A stretch of DNA of 64,000 nucleotides from Parabacteroides sp. TM07-1AC (GCF_003480915.1 NZ_QUKD01000012.1:227-64226), one strand, 5' to 3'. Counted from the first letter of the stretch, positions 28,253-37,254 are shown. Program-made: numbers and translations. The notes: generated by a model not told the origin, from the letters alone.

Positions 28253-28297
28253 AGTATCGGAAATGTTCTTATCTTTGTATGGAACATTTCCGATACT
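28253..28297. promoter_or_regulatory. 16-bp perfect inverted repeat bracketing a -7 box
   Basis: AGTATCGGAAATGTTC (28253-28268) and its exact complement (28282-28297) enclose 13 bp containing TATCTTTG (28270-28277), an exact -7 box for the next gene. The arms could be an operator covering the promoter, or a terminator for the porin gene. Confidence 0.6.
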
Positions 28298-28310
28298 AAA
28301 TCAATGCCGA

Positions 28311-28976
28311 ATGAATATAACCGATATCTTTAAAATACCACTGTTCCGGAATTTTACGCAGAAGATGCAGGACGAGTTTCTGGAAAATATTGAATATACT
28401 ATTGAAGAGCATTCGAAAGGAAAAACCATTATCCACCAGGGTTCTCCCTGTCATGCCATACATGTATTGCTGAAAGGTAAGCTGAACGTAGATGTAGTCG
28501 ACGTTTCAGGAGGCGAAGTACGGGTTGAGGTCATTAAGGCACCCAGAACTTTTGCCACTCCGCATGTGTTCGCTGAGAAGAATCAGTTTCCTGCCACCTT
28601 CTCTGTCGAGGAAGATGTCGTCCTGATGAAGATACCTAAAGAATCTTTCTTTAAGGTCATGCATACCATGCCTCTTTTACTCCATAACTTCCTTTGTGTC
28701 AGTACGAGCTGCAACAAATGCACAATGACCCGCCTGCGTGTTTTATCTTTCCGTGGTATCCGCAGCCGTTACATCTATTATTTGCTCGACCATCTGAAGG
28801 AAGGAGAAGTTACCGTTGAGATGGAACACAACCAGGTGCAGCTCGCCGAATACTTCGGAGTCACCCGCCCTGCCCTTTCCAAGGAAATCGGCAAGCTCGT
28901 AGAGAACGGACTCATCAGTCTGGGCAGAGGAAAGGTAAAGATCCTGAACAAGCAAGCCCTGATAAACCTGCTGTAG
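28311..28976 (+). CDS. Crp/Fnr family transcriptional regulator
   Basis: A 221-residue regulator with a cNMP-binding-type barrel (about 10-125) and a winged helix with the recognition segment GVTRPALSKEIGKLV. The start at MNITDIF is chosen because an upstream ATG at 28263 lies within the inverted-repeat promoter. Two cysteines (SCNKC, about residue 135) lie near the dimer helix. Its place at the end of the nrf cluster makes it the alternative candidate activator for nrfHA and hcp. Confidence 0.9.
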   Translation: MNITDIFKIPLFRNFTQKMQDEFLENIEYTIEEHSKGKTIIHQGSPCHAIHVLLKGKLNVDVVDVSGGEVRVEVIKAPRTFATPHVFAEKNQFPATFSVEEDVVLMKIPKESFFKVMHTMPLLLHNFLCVSTSCNKCTMTRLRVLSFRGIRSRYIYYLLDHLKEGEVTVEMEHNQVQLAEYFGVTRPALSKEIGKLVENGLISLGRGKVKILNKQALINLL

Positions 28977-29003
28977 CCTTTCATATTATTCTTTTGCATC
29001 CCC

Positions 29004-29033
29004 TTGCGGAAAAAAATAATCATCGTACATTTG
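29004..29033 (+). promoter_or_regulatory. Promoter of the NtrC-type regulator
   Basis: TTG (29004-29006) and TACATTTG (29026-29033) are 19 bp apart and fit the Bacteroidetes -33/-7 pattern, 25 bp before the ATG. Confidence 0.6.
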
Positions 29034-29058
29034 CGATGGTTATCAGAAAGCGGACAAG

Positions 29059-30399
29059 ATGGGAAAAGTATTGATTATTGACGACGAAAAGCAGATTTTA
29101 GGTTTATTATCACGGATCATCGGACTGGAAGGATACGATGTTCTCCAGGCGGCCACCTGCAAGGCGGGTCTGAAACAACTGGAGCAGCATACGCCCGAAG
29201 TAATCCTGTGCGATGTCTGCCTGCCCGACGGCAGCGGTGTAGAACTTGTCAGCGAACTAAAGAAACTGCGCCCCCTCTCCGAAGTCATTTTACTGACGGC
29301 GCACGGCAATATCCCCGACGGCGTACAAGCCATCAAGAACGGTGCTTTCGATTATATCACCAAAGGCGATGATAACAACAAAATACTCCCCCTGATCGCC
29401 AAGGCGATGGAAAAAGCCTCCGCCGCTTATCAGCAAAGCAAGCTGTCCGCCTCGCCGGTCGGCAAGCAATACTCGTTTGACACCATCATTGGCAAATCGC
29501 CAGCCATCCAGGAAGCGATTGCCCTCGCCCGCAAGGTTGCCCAGACCGATGTGCCTGTTCTCCTGACAGGTGAGACCGGGACGGGAAAAGAAGTCTTTGC
29601 CCAATCCATCCACCAGCACAGTACCCGGAGCGGAAAAGCCTTCGTTGCCATCAACTGCTCTTCTTTCAGCCGTGATCTGTTGGAGAGTGAGATGTTCGGA
29701 CATAAGGCCGGAGCCTTTACAGGTGCATTGAAAGAGACAAAAGGTCTTTTCGAAGAGGCGGACAACGGCACGATCTTCCTCGACGAGATCGGGGAAATGG
29801 CTTTCGACCTGCAAGCCAAGTTGCTCCGTATCCTTGAAACCGGCGAATTCATCAAGATTGGCGATACACGTCCTGTCAAGGTCAATGTGCGCGTCATAGC
29901 GGCAACCAACCGTGACTTGTCGAAAGAGATTGCCGAGGGACATTTCCGGGAGGATTTATTTTACCGCCTGTCGGTTTTCCAGATTCATCTGCCGGCGTTG
30001 CGAGAGCGTGCAGAGGATATTCCGCTGCATGTGAAGGCTTTCGTCTCCGCCCTGTCTGCCAGGATGGGAAAAGAGATCAAGACAATCTCGCCGGATTACA
30101 TTGATTTGCTGAAAAAAAATCAATGGAAAGGGAATGTGCGCGAGCTTCGCAATGTAGTGGAGCGCAGTCTGATCATTGCCGATGGCGATACGCTGGATAC
30201 GGATTCGCTGCCGTTGAATATACAACGGGCAGATGTGGTAGAGACAGAGGCTTATGCCGGATTCGATCTGAGCGGCGTTGAGAAGATGCATATTCAGAAG
30301 GTGCTGAAATATACGAAAGGGAACAAGACGGAGACTTCGCGGCTATTGGGGATCGGGTTGACAACGCTTTACAGGAAGATTGAGGAATACGGGTTGTGA
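29059..30399 (+). CDS. Sigma-54-dependent response regulator, NtrC type
   Basis: A 446-residue regulator with three domains. The receiver (1-120) has acidic D8, D9 and phospho-acceptor D52. The AAA+ domain (about 145-370) has Walker A GETGTGKE, the GAFTGA loop that contacts sigma-54, and Walker B GTIFLDEIGEM. The C-terminal Fis-type helix-turn-helix contains NKTETSRLLGIGLTTLYRKI. No kinase gene is adjacent. The only histidine kinase in the window is in the kdp operon, which has a sigma-54 type promoter, so a link is plausible but inferred. Confidence 0.95.
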   Translation: MGKVLIIDDEKQILGLLSRIIGLEGYDVLQAATCKAGLKQLEQHTPEVILCDVCLPDGSGVELVSELKKLRPLSEVILLTAHGNIPDGVQAIKNGAFDYITKGDDNNKILPLIAKAMEKASAAYQQSKLSASPVGKQYSFDTIIGKSPAIQEAIALARKVAQTDVPVLLTGETGTGKEVFAQSIHQHSTRSGKAFVAINCSSFSRDLLESEMFGHKAGAFTGALKETKGLFEEADNGTIFLDEIGEMAFDLQAKLLRILETGEFIKIGDTRPVKVNVRVIAATNRDLSKEIAEGHFREDLFYRLSVFQIHLPALRERAEDIPLHVKAFVSALSARMGKEIKTISPDYIDLLKKNQWKGNVRELRNVVERSLIIADGDTLDTDSLPLNIQRADVVETEAYAGFDLSGVEKMHIQKVLKYTKGNKTETSRLLGIGLTTLYRKIEEYGL

Positions 30400-30414
30400 T
30401 CAGATTTGCCCCCC

Positions 30415-30438
30415 CCTGCCCCCTCTCCAAAGGGCAGG
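30415..30438. terminator. Hairpin between convergent genes
   Basis: CCTGCCC and GGGCAGG pair around a 10-nt loop, 15 bp after the NtrC-type regulator gene. T-runs are absent. Confidence 0.4.
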
Positions 30439-30486
30439 AAGATACTCCTGTCGCTAGATGGGGAAAGAGTTATGAGGGGCGTCCGG

Positions 30487-31155
30487 CTATTGTAAATATG
30501 CTTCTACCTTCTGAAAAAAGGTTGCCAGGTGCGCACCGTCGACAAAACCATGATGCACGTTGATGGCGACAGGCATCACCAGCCTGCTATCCCTTACAAC
30601 CGCCTTGCCGACATTCAGCAACGGATAACTGCTACCGCTCGGCCGCTCCTGCGTATGAGTCATTGAAGTAAAATAAAGGTCGGGCGTAGCACTTACCAGA
30701 ATGACGCTGTATCGCTGGTCCTCCGAGGAGCCGTTTTCGGTTGCGTACGGATCACCGTCTTCCGGAATGGAGTCGATGATATGCCGGGCTTCGCGGTGGA
30801 AGTCCCCGAAATCCTCTTTCCAGGGAATCCTGACCGTATAAAACTTCCCATTCGCATGCATCCGGACAGGGCACAACACATCGACTGTCTCGAAATAGAG
30901 GATCTGTCCCTCGTTATCCACGCGGAACCGAAGCTCTTTGATCTCGTTTGCTGCCCGCAGGATTGCATATAAGTAATGCAGGAAGAAGGACTCTCCGTTC
31001 GCTTTCGCCTTTTCGCGCGCGGCACTGCATTCTACTTCGGAAGTGATGGTGATACAGGGATTCAGGAAGTTTCTGAAGAAATTAAAGTTATCTTTCCGTT
31101 CCCACGATTCGATATCAATGATCTGCCTCCTGGGAAAAGTCGCTTGCTTATCCAT
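30487..31155 (-). CDS. Chloramphenicol acetyltransferase-family protein
   Basis: A 222-residue CoA-dependent acyltransferase of the CAT fold and length. The catalytic motif is HHGFVDG, matching HHxxxDG with the general-base His. A Phe/Tyr-lined pocket segment (DLYFTSMTHT) resembles that of CATs. Chromosomal CAT-like proteins in Bacteroidales often have no proven drug substrate, so resistance should not be assumed. A -7 box TATCTTTG lies at 31182-31189. Confidence 0.8.
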   Translation of the reverse strand: MDKQATFPRRQIIDIESWERKDNFNFFRNFLNPCITITSEVECSAAREKAKANGESFFLHYLYAILRAANEIKELRFRVDNEGQILYFETVDVLCPVRMHANGKFYTVRIPWKEDFGDFHREARHIIDSIPEDGDPYATENGSSEDQRYSVILVSATPDLYFTSMTHTQERPSGSSYPLLNVGKAVVRDSRLVMPVAINVHHGFVDGAHLATFFQKVEAYLQ

Positions 31156-31181
31156 TCTATACTAAGTTTAATTGATTGCCT

Positions 31182-31189
31182 GCAAAGAT
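31182..31189 (-). promoter_or_regulatory. -7 box of the CAT-family gene
   Basis: On the minus strand TATCTTTG is an exact match to TAnnTTTG, 26 bp before the ATG at 31155. Confidence 0.5.
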
Positions 31190-31210
31190 AGGCATTTCAT
31201 CCGCCATAAA

Positions 31211-31240
31211 AAATGGAGCATCTTTACAGGTGCTCCATTT
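31211..31240 (-). terminator. Terminator of the ECF sigma factor gene
   Basis: AAATGGAGCA and TGCTCCATTT form a perfect 10-bp stem with a 10-nt loop. A T-run follows on the minus strand, downstream of the sigma gene. Confidence 0.8.
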
Positions 31241-31262
31241 TTTGTATCGGGAAAATACCGGT

Positions 31263-31772
31263 TTATGCATAACGAAAATCTTTCAAAGCTTTCTGTAATT
31301 CCTGACGGGCAAAAAAGATACGACTTTTGATAGTTCCCAACGGAAGATCCAGCTTCTCTGCAATTTCATGATATTTATAACCGCTCAGATACATGGAGAA
31401 AGGAACTCTCAAGTCATCGTTCAATTGTTCGATGGCTTTTGATATTTCCTGCATCTGATAGGCCTTATCAGGAGATTCAAACCCGGAGTCGTTCGTGACA
31501 TCCAAGTTATACAGATCGGCACCCGAATCGATAACCGTCTGTGTACGTACTACTTTATGATAGTTATTTATGAAAATATTACGCATCACTGTCAAAACCC
31601 ATCCTTTGAAGTTGACATTGTCAACAAACTTTTCCTGGTTGCTTAACACCTTCAGTGTTGTGTCTTGCAACAAATCCTCGGCATCATTGCGGTCGGCAGT
31701 GAGCATGAGAGCGAAATTCATCATGTTTTCTTGTAAGCTCACTAGTTTTTGTTGGAAATGGAAGGCATTCAT
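31263..31772 (-). CDS. ECF-type RNA polymerase sigma factor
   Basis: A 169-residue sigma-70 family protein with region 2 (about 10-80, including DAEDLLQDTTLKVL and the -10 reading helix) and region 4 (about 115-165, with YKYHEIAEKLDLPLGTIKSRI). No anti-sigma factor gene is adjacent. Length and motifs fit extracytoplasmic-function sigma factors. A -7 box TATATTTG lies at 31835-31842, about 60 bp upstream. Confidence 0.93.
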   Translation of the reverse strand: MNAFHFQQKLVSLQENMMNFALMLTADRNDAEDLLQDTTLKVLSNQEKFVDNVNFKGWVLTVMRNIFINNYHKVVRTQTVIDSGADLYNLDVTNDSGFESPDKAYQMQEISKAIEQLNDDLRVPFSMYLSGYKYHEIAEKLDLPLGTIKSRIFFARQELQKALKDFRYA

Positions 31773-31834
31773 ACTTATTCAATTTTATGTTTGTAAAAAT
31801 TATTTGTTGCTATAAATCAGTAACAAATACAATA

Positions 31835-31842
31835 CAAATATA
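31835..31842 (-). promoter_or_regulatory. -7 box of the ECF sigma gene
   Basis: On the minus strand TATATTTG matches TAnnTTTG. An 8-bp inverted repeat, TATTTGTT/AACAAATA (31801-31829), lies just downstream in the leader. Confidence 0.45.
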
Positions 31843-32031
31843 AGAAACTTTATGACACGATTTCATTTCATTGGCATACATTAATAATTAAGGCGTGATC
31901 TTAATATATTTATACTTAAAACTACTGATTATGAATAATATCTACAAGTTCGTGATCACAAAATACAATTACCGCAAAGAACTAGACACCTTATCTTATG
32001 AAATACATGACAGCCGTAGAATGAAATCTTT

Positions 32032-33252
32032 TTATTTCCGGCATTTGATTGCGAAATATAATATGTATAGGAATGCGACCAGTGGGACGAAAAATCCGAT
32101 CGCCATATTGTTTTCGCCAATGTATCCCATCAGCATCGGACTGAAAGCACCTCCGGCAACGCCCATCACAATATAAGAAGAAGCCTTTTTGGTGTAAGTC
32201 CCCATCCCCTCCAGTCCCAGTGCGAAGATCGTCGGAAACATGATCGACATAAAGAAGAAAGAAATATACAATGCATACAATGAAATCGTTCCTGCAGAAA
32301 CAATCACCAATGCCATGCAAACCGCATCCGCCAGCGCAAACCAGGTCAGCAGCTTTCCGGGCGACATCCATTTCATCGTGAAACTGCCGGACAGACGGCC
32401 GATCATAAACAATGCCATCCCACCGAATGCCAGTATTCGTGAAGCCTCGACATTCGTCATTTCCGGGTTCGCCTCCGTTACATAATTAATAAAGAAGCTG
32501 AAAATACCTGTCTGTGCCGCACAATAACAGAACTGTGCCAATACCGCCCGCACAAACTGTCCGTGCCGCCACATGGAAGTAGCCGGAAGTTCCGTATCGT
32601 CGGCAGCCTCCTCCAGTTCCTCCGTCTTCACTTCCGGCAGACGTGTGAAGAAGAACAGGACAGCTACCAGCAACACAACGCATCCTACCAATATATAGGG
32701 CTTTGTCAACGTGAAAGGATCATCCTGCGCCCCACCGAAGATCAATGCTCCGCCAACCAGCGGGCCTAATATCCATCCCAATCCGTTGAACGACTGCGAG
32801 AGATTCAGCCGTTGTGCACCCGATTCTGCCGGACCGAGTATGGTTGAATACGGATTTGCAGCCGTCTCCAAAATACATAATCCGCAGGCGATAACAAACA
32901 ACGCCACCAAAAAAGGGGTTGCCGAATGCAGGAAAGCGGCGGGAATAAAAGCAAAAGCACCCGCAGCAAAAAGCAGCAACCCGAGGATAATGCCTTTCTT
33001 ATAACCGTAACGTTTCATAAACATACCCGCAGGCAGCGCCATCAGGAAATAAGCGATGTAGGTAGAGAATTGCACCAGGCCGCTTTCGGCTTTCGTCATG
33101 GTGAAAGCTCCCTGGAAATGTTTATTCAGAACGTCCAGCAATCCATGTGCAAATCCCCATAAAAGGAACAGGCTCGTGATCAGGATAAACGGGATAAGGT
33201 AGGATTTGCCGTTCGGGGCGGCGAATAAGCTTTGTTTGTTTTTCTTTTCCAT
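32032..33252 (-). CDS. FucP-like sugar MFS transporter
   Basis: A 406-residue MFS protein with about 12 helices, similar to L-fucose:proton symporters (FucP) and the Bacteroidales NagP/GluP group. Landmarks are LLWGFAHGLLDVLNKHFQ in helix 1, the ETAANPYSTILGP segment and LNLSQSFNGLGWILGP. Sugar specificity cannot be read from the sequence. The nearest upstream -7 box is TATCTTTG at 33301-33308. No sugar-catabolic gene is adjacent. Confidence 0.9.
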   Translation of the reverse strand: MEKKNKQSLFAAPNGKSYLIPFILITSLFLLWGFAHGLLDVLNKHFQGAFTMTKAESGLVQFSTYIAYFLMALPAGMFMKRYGYKKGIILGLLLFAAGAFAFIPAAFLHSATPFLVALFVIACGLCILETAANPYSTILGPAESGAQRLNLSQSFNGLGWILGPLVGGALIFGGAQDDPFTLTKPYILVGCVVLLVAVLFFFTRLPEVKTEELEEAADDTELPATSMWRHGQFVRAVLAQFCYCAAQTGIFSFFINYVTEANPEMTNVEASRILAFGGMALFMIGRLSGSFTMKWMSPGKLLTWFALADAVCMALVIVSAGTISLYALYISFFFMSIMFPTIFALGLEGMGTYTKKASSYIVMGVAGGAFSPMLMGYIGENNMAIGFFVPLVAFLYILYFAIKCRK

Positions 33253-33300
33253 CTGATTATTTTTGACAATATCTTTTCATAACTTCATTTTTAAGGACTG

Positions 33301-33308
33301 CAAAGATA
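33301..33308 (-). promoter_or_regulatory. -7 box of the FucP-like gene
   Basis: On the minus strand TATCTTTG matches TAnnTTTG, 48 bp before the ATG at 33252. Confidence 0.5.
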
Positions 33309-33338
33309 CGGTTTTCATTGAATAAACGAAGATGTTGA

Positions 33339-33370
33339 AAAACAGCATGACTGTATGTGCATGCTGTTTT
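33339..33370 (-). terminator. Hairpin at the end of the DUF4153 gene
   Basis: AAAACAGCATG and CATGCTGTTTT form an 11-bp perfect stem with a 10-nt loop, touching the stop codon of the DUF4153 gene. Confidence 0.55.
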
Positions 33371-34875
33371 CAGTCTTTCTTCTTCAGATAAAACGAAGGT
33401 GTCATATAAGAGATTGTATACGCCGAATCAATGGAAGGACGATACAAATGAATACTTTGGAAAATCAGCTTTGCCGAATCTATATCTAAAACAAGCAGAT
33501 TGGGGAAAGCGGCTTCCGGTATCGTATCCGTCGGATTTACTCCGGCTTTCTTTAATTGTCCCTCCCAAAAAGAAGGCAGGGCTTCGCTGTATATAACAGC
33601 ATTCTCTTTGTTAAATAAACGTAATGTATCGTTGTTGTTGATGGTGTACATGCAATTATCGTTCTGATAGCCTGTCACAGGGATCAGCAACTGGTAACCG
33701 GAAAGATCGATCGGATACTTGTTGTCTATCTCCATATAGGAATACCGGTCGTAATGTCTCTCATGCCCCGGCTCATTCTCCCTTCCTTCCTGCGAGATCC
33801 TTTCGATATCCTTCGCCGTGATACCCGGAATATAAGTAACCGCCGACAGCAGGACAACCGACAGACAAGCGGCATACAAATACCTGCCCCATCGCTTCGT
33901 CAGGAACAGCACGACCAGTCCGGTCAGTATCCCTCCCACTGCGACCAAATAAACACGGGGTTCTGTAAAGCCGTATTGATTGATACGGTAGTAAGTCCCG
34001 ATCCAGTACATCACCAGCGCGGGCAATACCACCCAGCTGGCGTATTTATAAAACCAGTCGTAATACCTTTTGGAAAGAAACACCTGACAGCCTTTCAAAA
34101 TAAATGTAGCCGAAATAAAACTGACTACGATATAAGCTACCGCTCCTTTCGGCAGCGACCATAGCACGGCTACCTTAATAAAATAGAGGTACAATATCAC
34201 CGCATAGATCAGCAACACGGGTGAAAGGACATAGTTCAGCAAGACTTCAAACAGCCGGTTTCGGCTCTCGTCCCTCTCCTCTTTCTCCTGGTTGAACATT
34301 AAAAACAGCAAAGGCATCCCGCACATGAATATCAGATACGCAGCCTCGGTGTAGAACCATCTGTAACTGTCTTCCCATATTTCAAAGATATATCGTATGG
34401 AAGTATTGATGGATATCGCCAGCAGATAGGCGACTCCGGCAAGCAGTCCGGCTGACAGCATCGCTTTGAGATAGCGCAGGGCAATACGGACAAAATCGTC
34501 ATTGTCGCGTTTCCAGCCGCTTATGAGGTAGACGAGCTGTATCACGACCAGCGAGACCAGATAGGTCGGTGTCCAGATGGCTGTATCCGTCATCCAAAGG
34601 AACGGTATAAAGAAGAACGCGGAAAGATAATATATGGGACGCAACCGGATAGCTGCAGCCGGACTGCCGGTCTTTGTCAGGCCGTTCAGCGTATAGGTCG
34701 CCAAAAACAGGATCGGAAAATAGGACAGCGGTCCCACGAGGAAGTCGTATTCATACCCGCTCTCGAAATGAACACATCCTGCCAGGCTGAAAACGACTGA
34801 CATGAAGACTTCTACCGGATGTTGTCTGACTGCCGAACGCAGGCGGATCATGATGGCTTCTATTTTCTTTTTCAT
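33370..34875 (-). CDS. DUF4153 family membrane protein
   Basis: A 501-residue membrane protein with about ten predicted helices up to residue 360 and a soluble C-terminal domain of about 130 residues. It matches the DUF4153 family. Function is unknown. It is divergent from ftnA; a near-consensus -7 box (TATCTTCG on the minus strand) lies at 34901-34908. Confidence 0.75.
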   Translation of the reverse strand: MKKKIEAIMIRLRSAVRQHPVEVFMSVVFSLAGCVHFESGYEYDFLVGPLSYFPILFLATYTLNGLTKTGSPAAAIRLRPIYYLSAFFFIPFLWMTDTAIWTPTYLVSLVVIQLVYLISGWKRDNDDFVRIALRYLKAMLSAGLLAGVAYLLAISINTSIRYIFEIWEDSYRWFYTEAAYLIFMCGMPLLFLMFNQEKEERDESRNRLFEVLLNYVLSPVLLIYAVILYLYFIKVAVLWSLPKGAVAYIVVSFISATFILKGCQVFLSKRYYDWFYKYASWVVLPALVMYWIGTYYRINQYGFTEPRVYLVAVGGILTGLVVLFLTKRWGRYLYAACLSVVLLSAVTYIPGITAKDIERISQEGRENEPGHERHYDRYSYMEIDNKYPIDLSGYQLLIPVTGYQNDNCMYTINNNDTLRLFNKENAVIYSEALPSFWEGQLKKAGVNPTDTIPEAAFPNLLVLDIDSAKLIFQSIHLYRPSIDSAYTISYMTPSFYLKKKD

Positions 34876-34918
34876 ACGATCTGATGTTTATAGATATAAA
34901 ACGAAGATAAGAACTTCT

Positions 34919-34926
34919 TATTTTTG
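34919..34926 (+). promoter_or_regulatory. -7 box of ftnA
   Basis: TATTTTTG is an exact match to TAnnTTTG, giving a leader of about 60 nt before the ATG at 34991. Confidence 0.5.
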
Positions 34927-34990
34927 GAACAAATCCGATAGCTGTTTGTTTTATTATAAAATCAATAAACATAATATAAAACATACAACT

Positions 34991-35473
34991 ATGATTTTAA
35001 GTAGAAAATTATCCGATGCTCTCAATGAGCAGATATTGGCAGAGATGTGGTCTTCCAATCTTTATTTATCCATGTATATCCATTTTAGCCAGATCGGTCT
35101 GGACGGCTGTGCACATTGGATGAAAAAGCAATCACAGGAAGAACTGGAACATGCGTATAAAATGATCGATTACTCCATTCAGCGTGGCGGACAGGTGAAA
35201 CTGGATCAGGTCAATGTGGTTCCGACCGCTTTCGGTACACCGCTGGAAGTATTCGAGCATGTTTATTCGCACGAAGTACATGTATCGGAGCTGATCGACA
35301 AGCTGGTAGACATCGCCCACGCTGAAAATGACAAGGCTACGCAGGATTTCCTTTGGGGATTCGTTCGTGAGCAGGTGGAAGAAGAAGCTACAGCCAAGAA
35401 CATCGTCGAAAAGCTGAAGCTGTACGGCGAACATCATGTGGCGATCATGGATCATCATCTCGCCAAAAGATAG
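34991..35473 (+). CDS. ftnA: Ferritin (FtnA type)
   Basis: A non-haem ferritin of 160 residues. The ferroxidase ligands are visible: an early Glu in NEQILAEMWSSNLYLSMY, EELEHAYKM (Glu and His), and EQVEEEATAKNIV. The start is the ATG of MILSRKL; longer open frames upstream would run through the promoter. It stores iron as a mineral in a 24-mer. It stands alone with its own promoter and a downstream terminator. Confidence 0.96.
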   Translation: MILSRKLSDALNEQILAEMWSSNLYLSMYIHFSQIGLDGCAHWMKKQSQEELEHAYKMIDYSIQRGGQVKLDQVNVVPTAFGTPLEVFEHVYSHEVHVSELIDKLVDIAHAENDKATQDFLWGFVREQVEEEATAKNIVEKLKLYGEHHVAIMDHHLAKR

Positions 35474-35517
35474 AGACACAACATCCTATTACTTACTATA
35501 GACTTTTATATGAAAGC

Positions 35518-35555
35518 ACCGGATGCGGCTTTTCTGCCATTAAGCGGCATCCGGT
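35518..35555. terminator. Bidirectional terminator between ftnA and the SGNH hydrolase gene
   Basis: ACCGGATGC and GCATCCGGT form a perfect 9-bp stem, followed by TTTATT on the plus strand. The genes converge here. Confidence 0.7.
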
Positions 35556-36332
35556 TTATTCGACAGCCTTCAAAATGGCTTTCCCCCAGAACTCACCCAG
35601 CACCGCCGCGCCTTTCTCGTTGGGATGGAGATAGAAGGTTCCGGCATTCCCGTCTTCAGGGAAAAGGTCGGTCAGGTAGTTTGCCTTGAAATAATCGAAT
35701 GCCTCCGTGTCGCCCATGAACACTTGTCCGGGGAAACGTTTGGCATATTCTTCCACGAGTGATTGCAGTACCGGATAGTAACTCTGCAAACGGTTCAGCC
35801 CCTCCTTCAGATACATCGCTCCGTTGTACGTGTTCGGACTGTACCATACCGGACGGTTCAGGACGATCTTGCAATTCGGGTACAAGGCGAGCAACTGGTT
35901 GATGATGGTTTTCATGTTTTCCTCGTATTTCTCCGGCGAAGCGGGTGCACCGTTCGGACCGGTGATGGCGCTGTCGTTCGTCCCCAGCATAATGGAAAAG
36001 ATCAGGGTCGCCCAGGTTTCATCGGCAAACTTGTCGGCGGCGGCTCTCGCTTTCGGGAACAGGGTTTCCGTAGCCGGAAGATAATCCGTAGTCGTGCAGC
36101 CGCTTACTCCCTGGTTGGAGTATTTGACCGAAGTGACGGAGGGTTGTTTGGTCAGGTACAAGGCAGCTTTCACCGGAGGGGCATCGTGCGCAGGGTCTGC
36201 GATCAATGCTCCGGCAGTAATACTGTTTCCTATAAATATGATATTCATGCTCTTTTTATTTTCCGCCTTCATAAAAGGGTTACTGATTGCCAGTCCCAGC
36301 AGCAGGCAGGCTATTTTCGCGATCTGTTTCAT
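35556..36332 (-). CDS. SGNH/GDSL-family hydrolase
   Basis: A 258-residue exported esterase-like protein with a signal peptide (about 1-23). Block I is GNSIT (nucleophile Ser), block III GTNDS, and the C-terminal catalytic pair appears as HPNEKG. The substrate may be an acetylated or acylated glycan, which the sequence does not settle. Its start lies 53 bp inside the proX gene in another frame, so the two are translationally overlapped at the end of the betaine operon. Confidence 0.85.
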   Translation of the reverse strand: MKQIAKIACLLLGLAISNPFMKAENKKSMNIIFIGNSITAGALIADPAHDAPPVKAALYLTKQPSVTSVKYSNQGVSGCTTTDYLPATETLFPKARAAADKFADETWATLIFSIMLGTNDSAITGPNGAPASPEKYEENMKTIINQLLALYPNCKIVLNRPVWYSPNTYNGAMYLKEGLNRLQSYYPVLQSLVEEYAKRFPGQVFMGDTEAFDYFKANYLTDLFPEDGNAGTFYLHPNEKGAAVLGEFWGKAILKAVE

Positions 36333-37218
36333 ATCCGTTCAGTTGAGTTAGATTATTTGTCTGCGAAGATAAAAATAAATCAACTATTTCGGGGTGCTTT
36401 TTCAACCAAACTTTTGCGCCTTCCAGCTCGCGTAACGGATAGTCTTCCATGATGTTCATCAGTTCACTCAACTGTTCGTTGGTGAATCTGAAGTTTTTGA
36501 AGAAGGCTGCCACAAATGGGTGCGTCTCGGAGAAGCCTTTGGTGGCAACGGTTGCGATATGCTCGGTATCGCCATAAACACCTTTGTCGTCATCGAGAAA
36601 CTTGAGGTCATAACGGGCAAACATCCAGTGGGGGGTCCAGCCTGTGACAACGATCCAATCGTTATGCTCTACGGACTTCTGCAGGAAGGCGGTCATGGTC
36701 GGGCCGCTGGAAGGCATTAATTTGAGTTGCAGGTCGTAATCGTTTACGGCGTCTTCCGTCAGGTTCATCAGGCTGGCACCGATATCGATACCGATAATTT
36801 CGCCTTTGAAGCGTTCCTTATTGGCATTCAGTTCTTCGATCGTATTGATCGTCACGTAGGACGGGACGGCCAGACCTAAACGGGCGTTCTTAAAAGGGAT
36901 GCCGATCGTTTCCAGGCGGTCGCCGTATTTCTTCATGTAGTCGACATGGGTATTCGGAAGCCAGGCATCCAGAAAGAGGTCGACTTTTCCGGCTGCTACC
37001 GAGGTGAAGATCGGGGCGATGTCGGCATTCTTCAATATCACCTTGTAGCCCTGCTCCTCCAGCATCGCCTTGGCAAGATAACTCATGGCGATGCCTTCCG
37101 ACCAGTTCACGTAGCCGATGGAAATTTCTTTCGGGTCTTTGGCACGGTTACAGCTGACCAGGAACATCAGGACAGCCAGCAGCAGAATCAGGTTGATAAG
37201 TATAAATAATCTTTTCAT
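36280..37218 (-). CDS. proX: Glycine betaine/proline ABC transporter, substrate-binding lipoprotein
   Basis: A 312-residue OpuAC/ProX-type binding protein with a lipoprotein signal (lipobox LVSC, about residue 23). The fold contains IGYVNWSEGIAMSYL and VVTGWTPHWMFARYDL, typical of betaine-binding pockets lined by Trp. It captures compatible solutes at the outer face of the inner membrane. It is third in the operon after proV and proW. The last 17 codons overlap the SGNH hydrolase gene. Confidence 0.93.
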   Translation of the reverse strand: MKRLFILINLILLLAVLMFLVSCNRAKDPKEISIGYVNWSEGIAMSYLAKAMLEEQGYKVILKNADIAPIFTSVAAGKVDLFLDAWLPNTHVDYMKKYGDRLETIGIPFKNARLGLAVPSYVTINTIEELNANKERFKGEIIGIDIGASLMNLTEDAVNDYDLQLKLMPSSGPTMTAFLQKSVEHNDWIVVTGWTPHWMFARYDLKFLDDDKGVYGDTEHIATVATKGFSETHPFVAAFFKNFRFTNEQLSELMNIMEDYPLRELEGAKVWLKKHPEIVDLFLSSQTNNLTQLNGYETDRENSLPAAGTGNQ

Positions 37219-37254
37219 ATAAATTCTTTTATGGAGTGAATAACTAAGGGCCGC

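Noticed and set aside
28253..28297. Phase-variable promoter inversion at the second crp/fnr gene
   Set aside because: The arms are only 13 bp apart, far too close for site-specific inversion; an operator or hairpin is more likely.
30487..31155. Acquired chloramphenicol resistance gene
   Set aside because: The CAT fold and HHxxxDG are present, but no mobile element flanks it and chromosomal CAT-like proteins often have other substrates.
31895..32176. Open frame on the plus strand overlapping the end of the FucP-like gene
   Set aside because: Most of it is antisense to the transporter, with no family, and the unique part is short and low in complexity.
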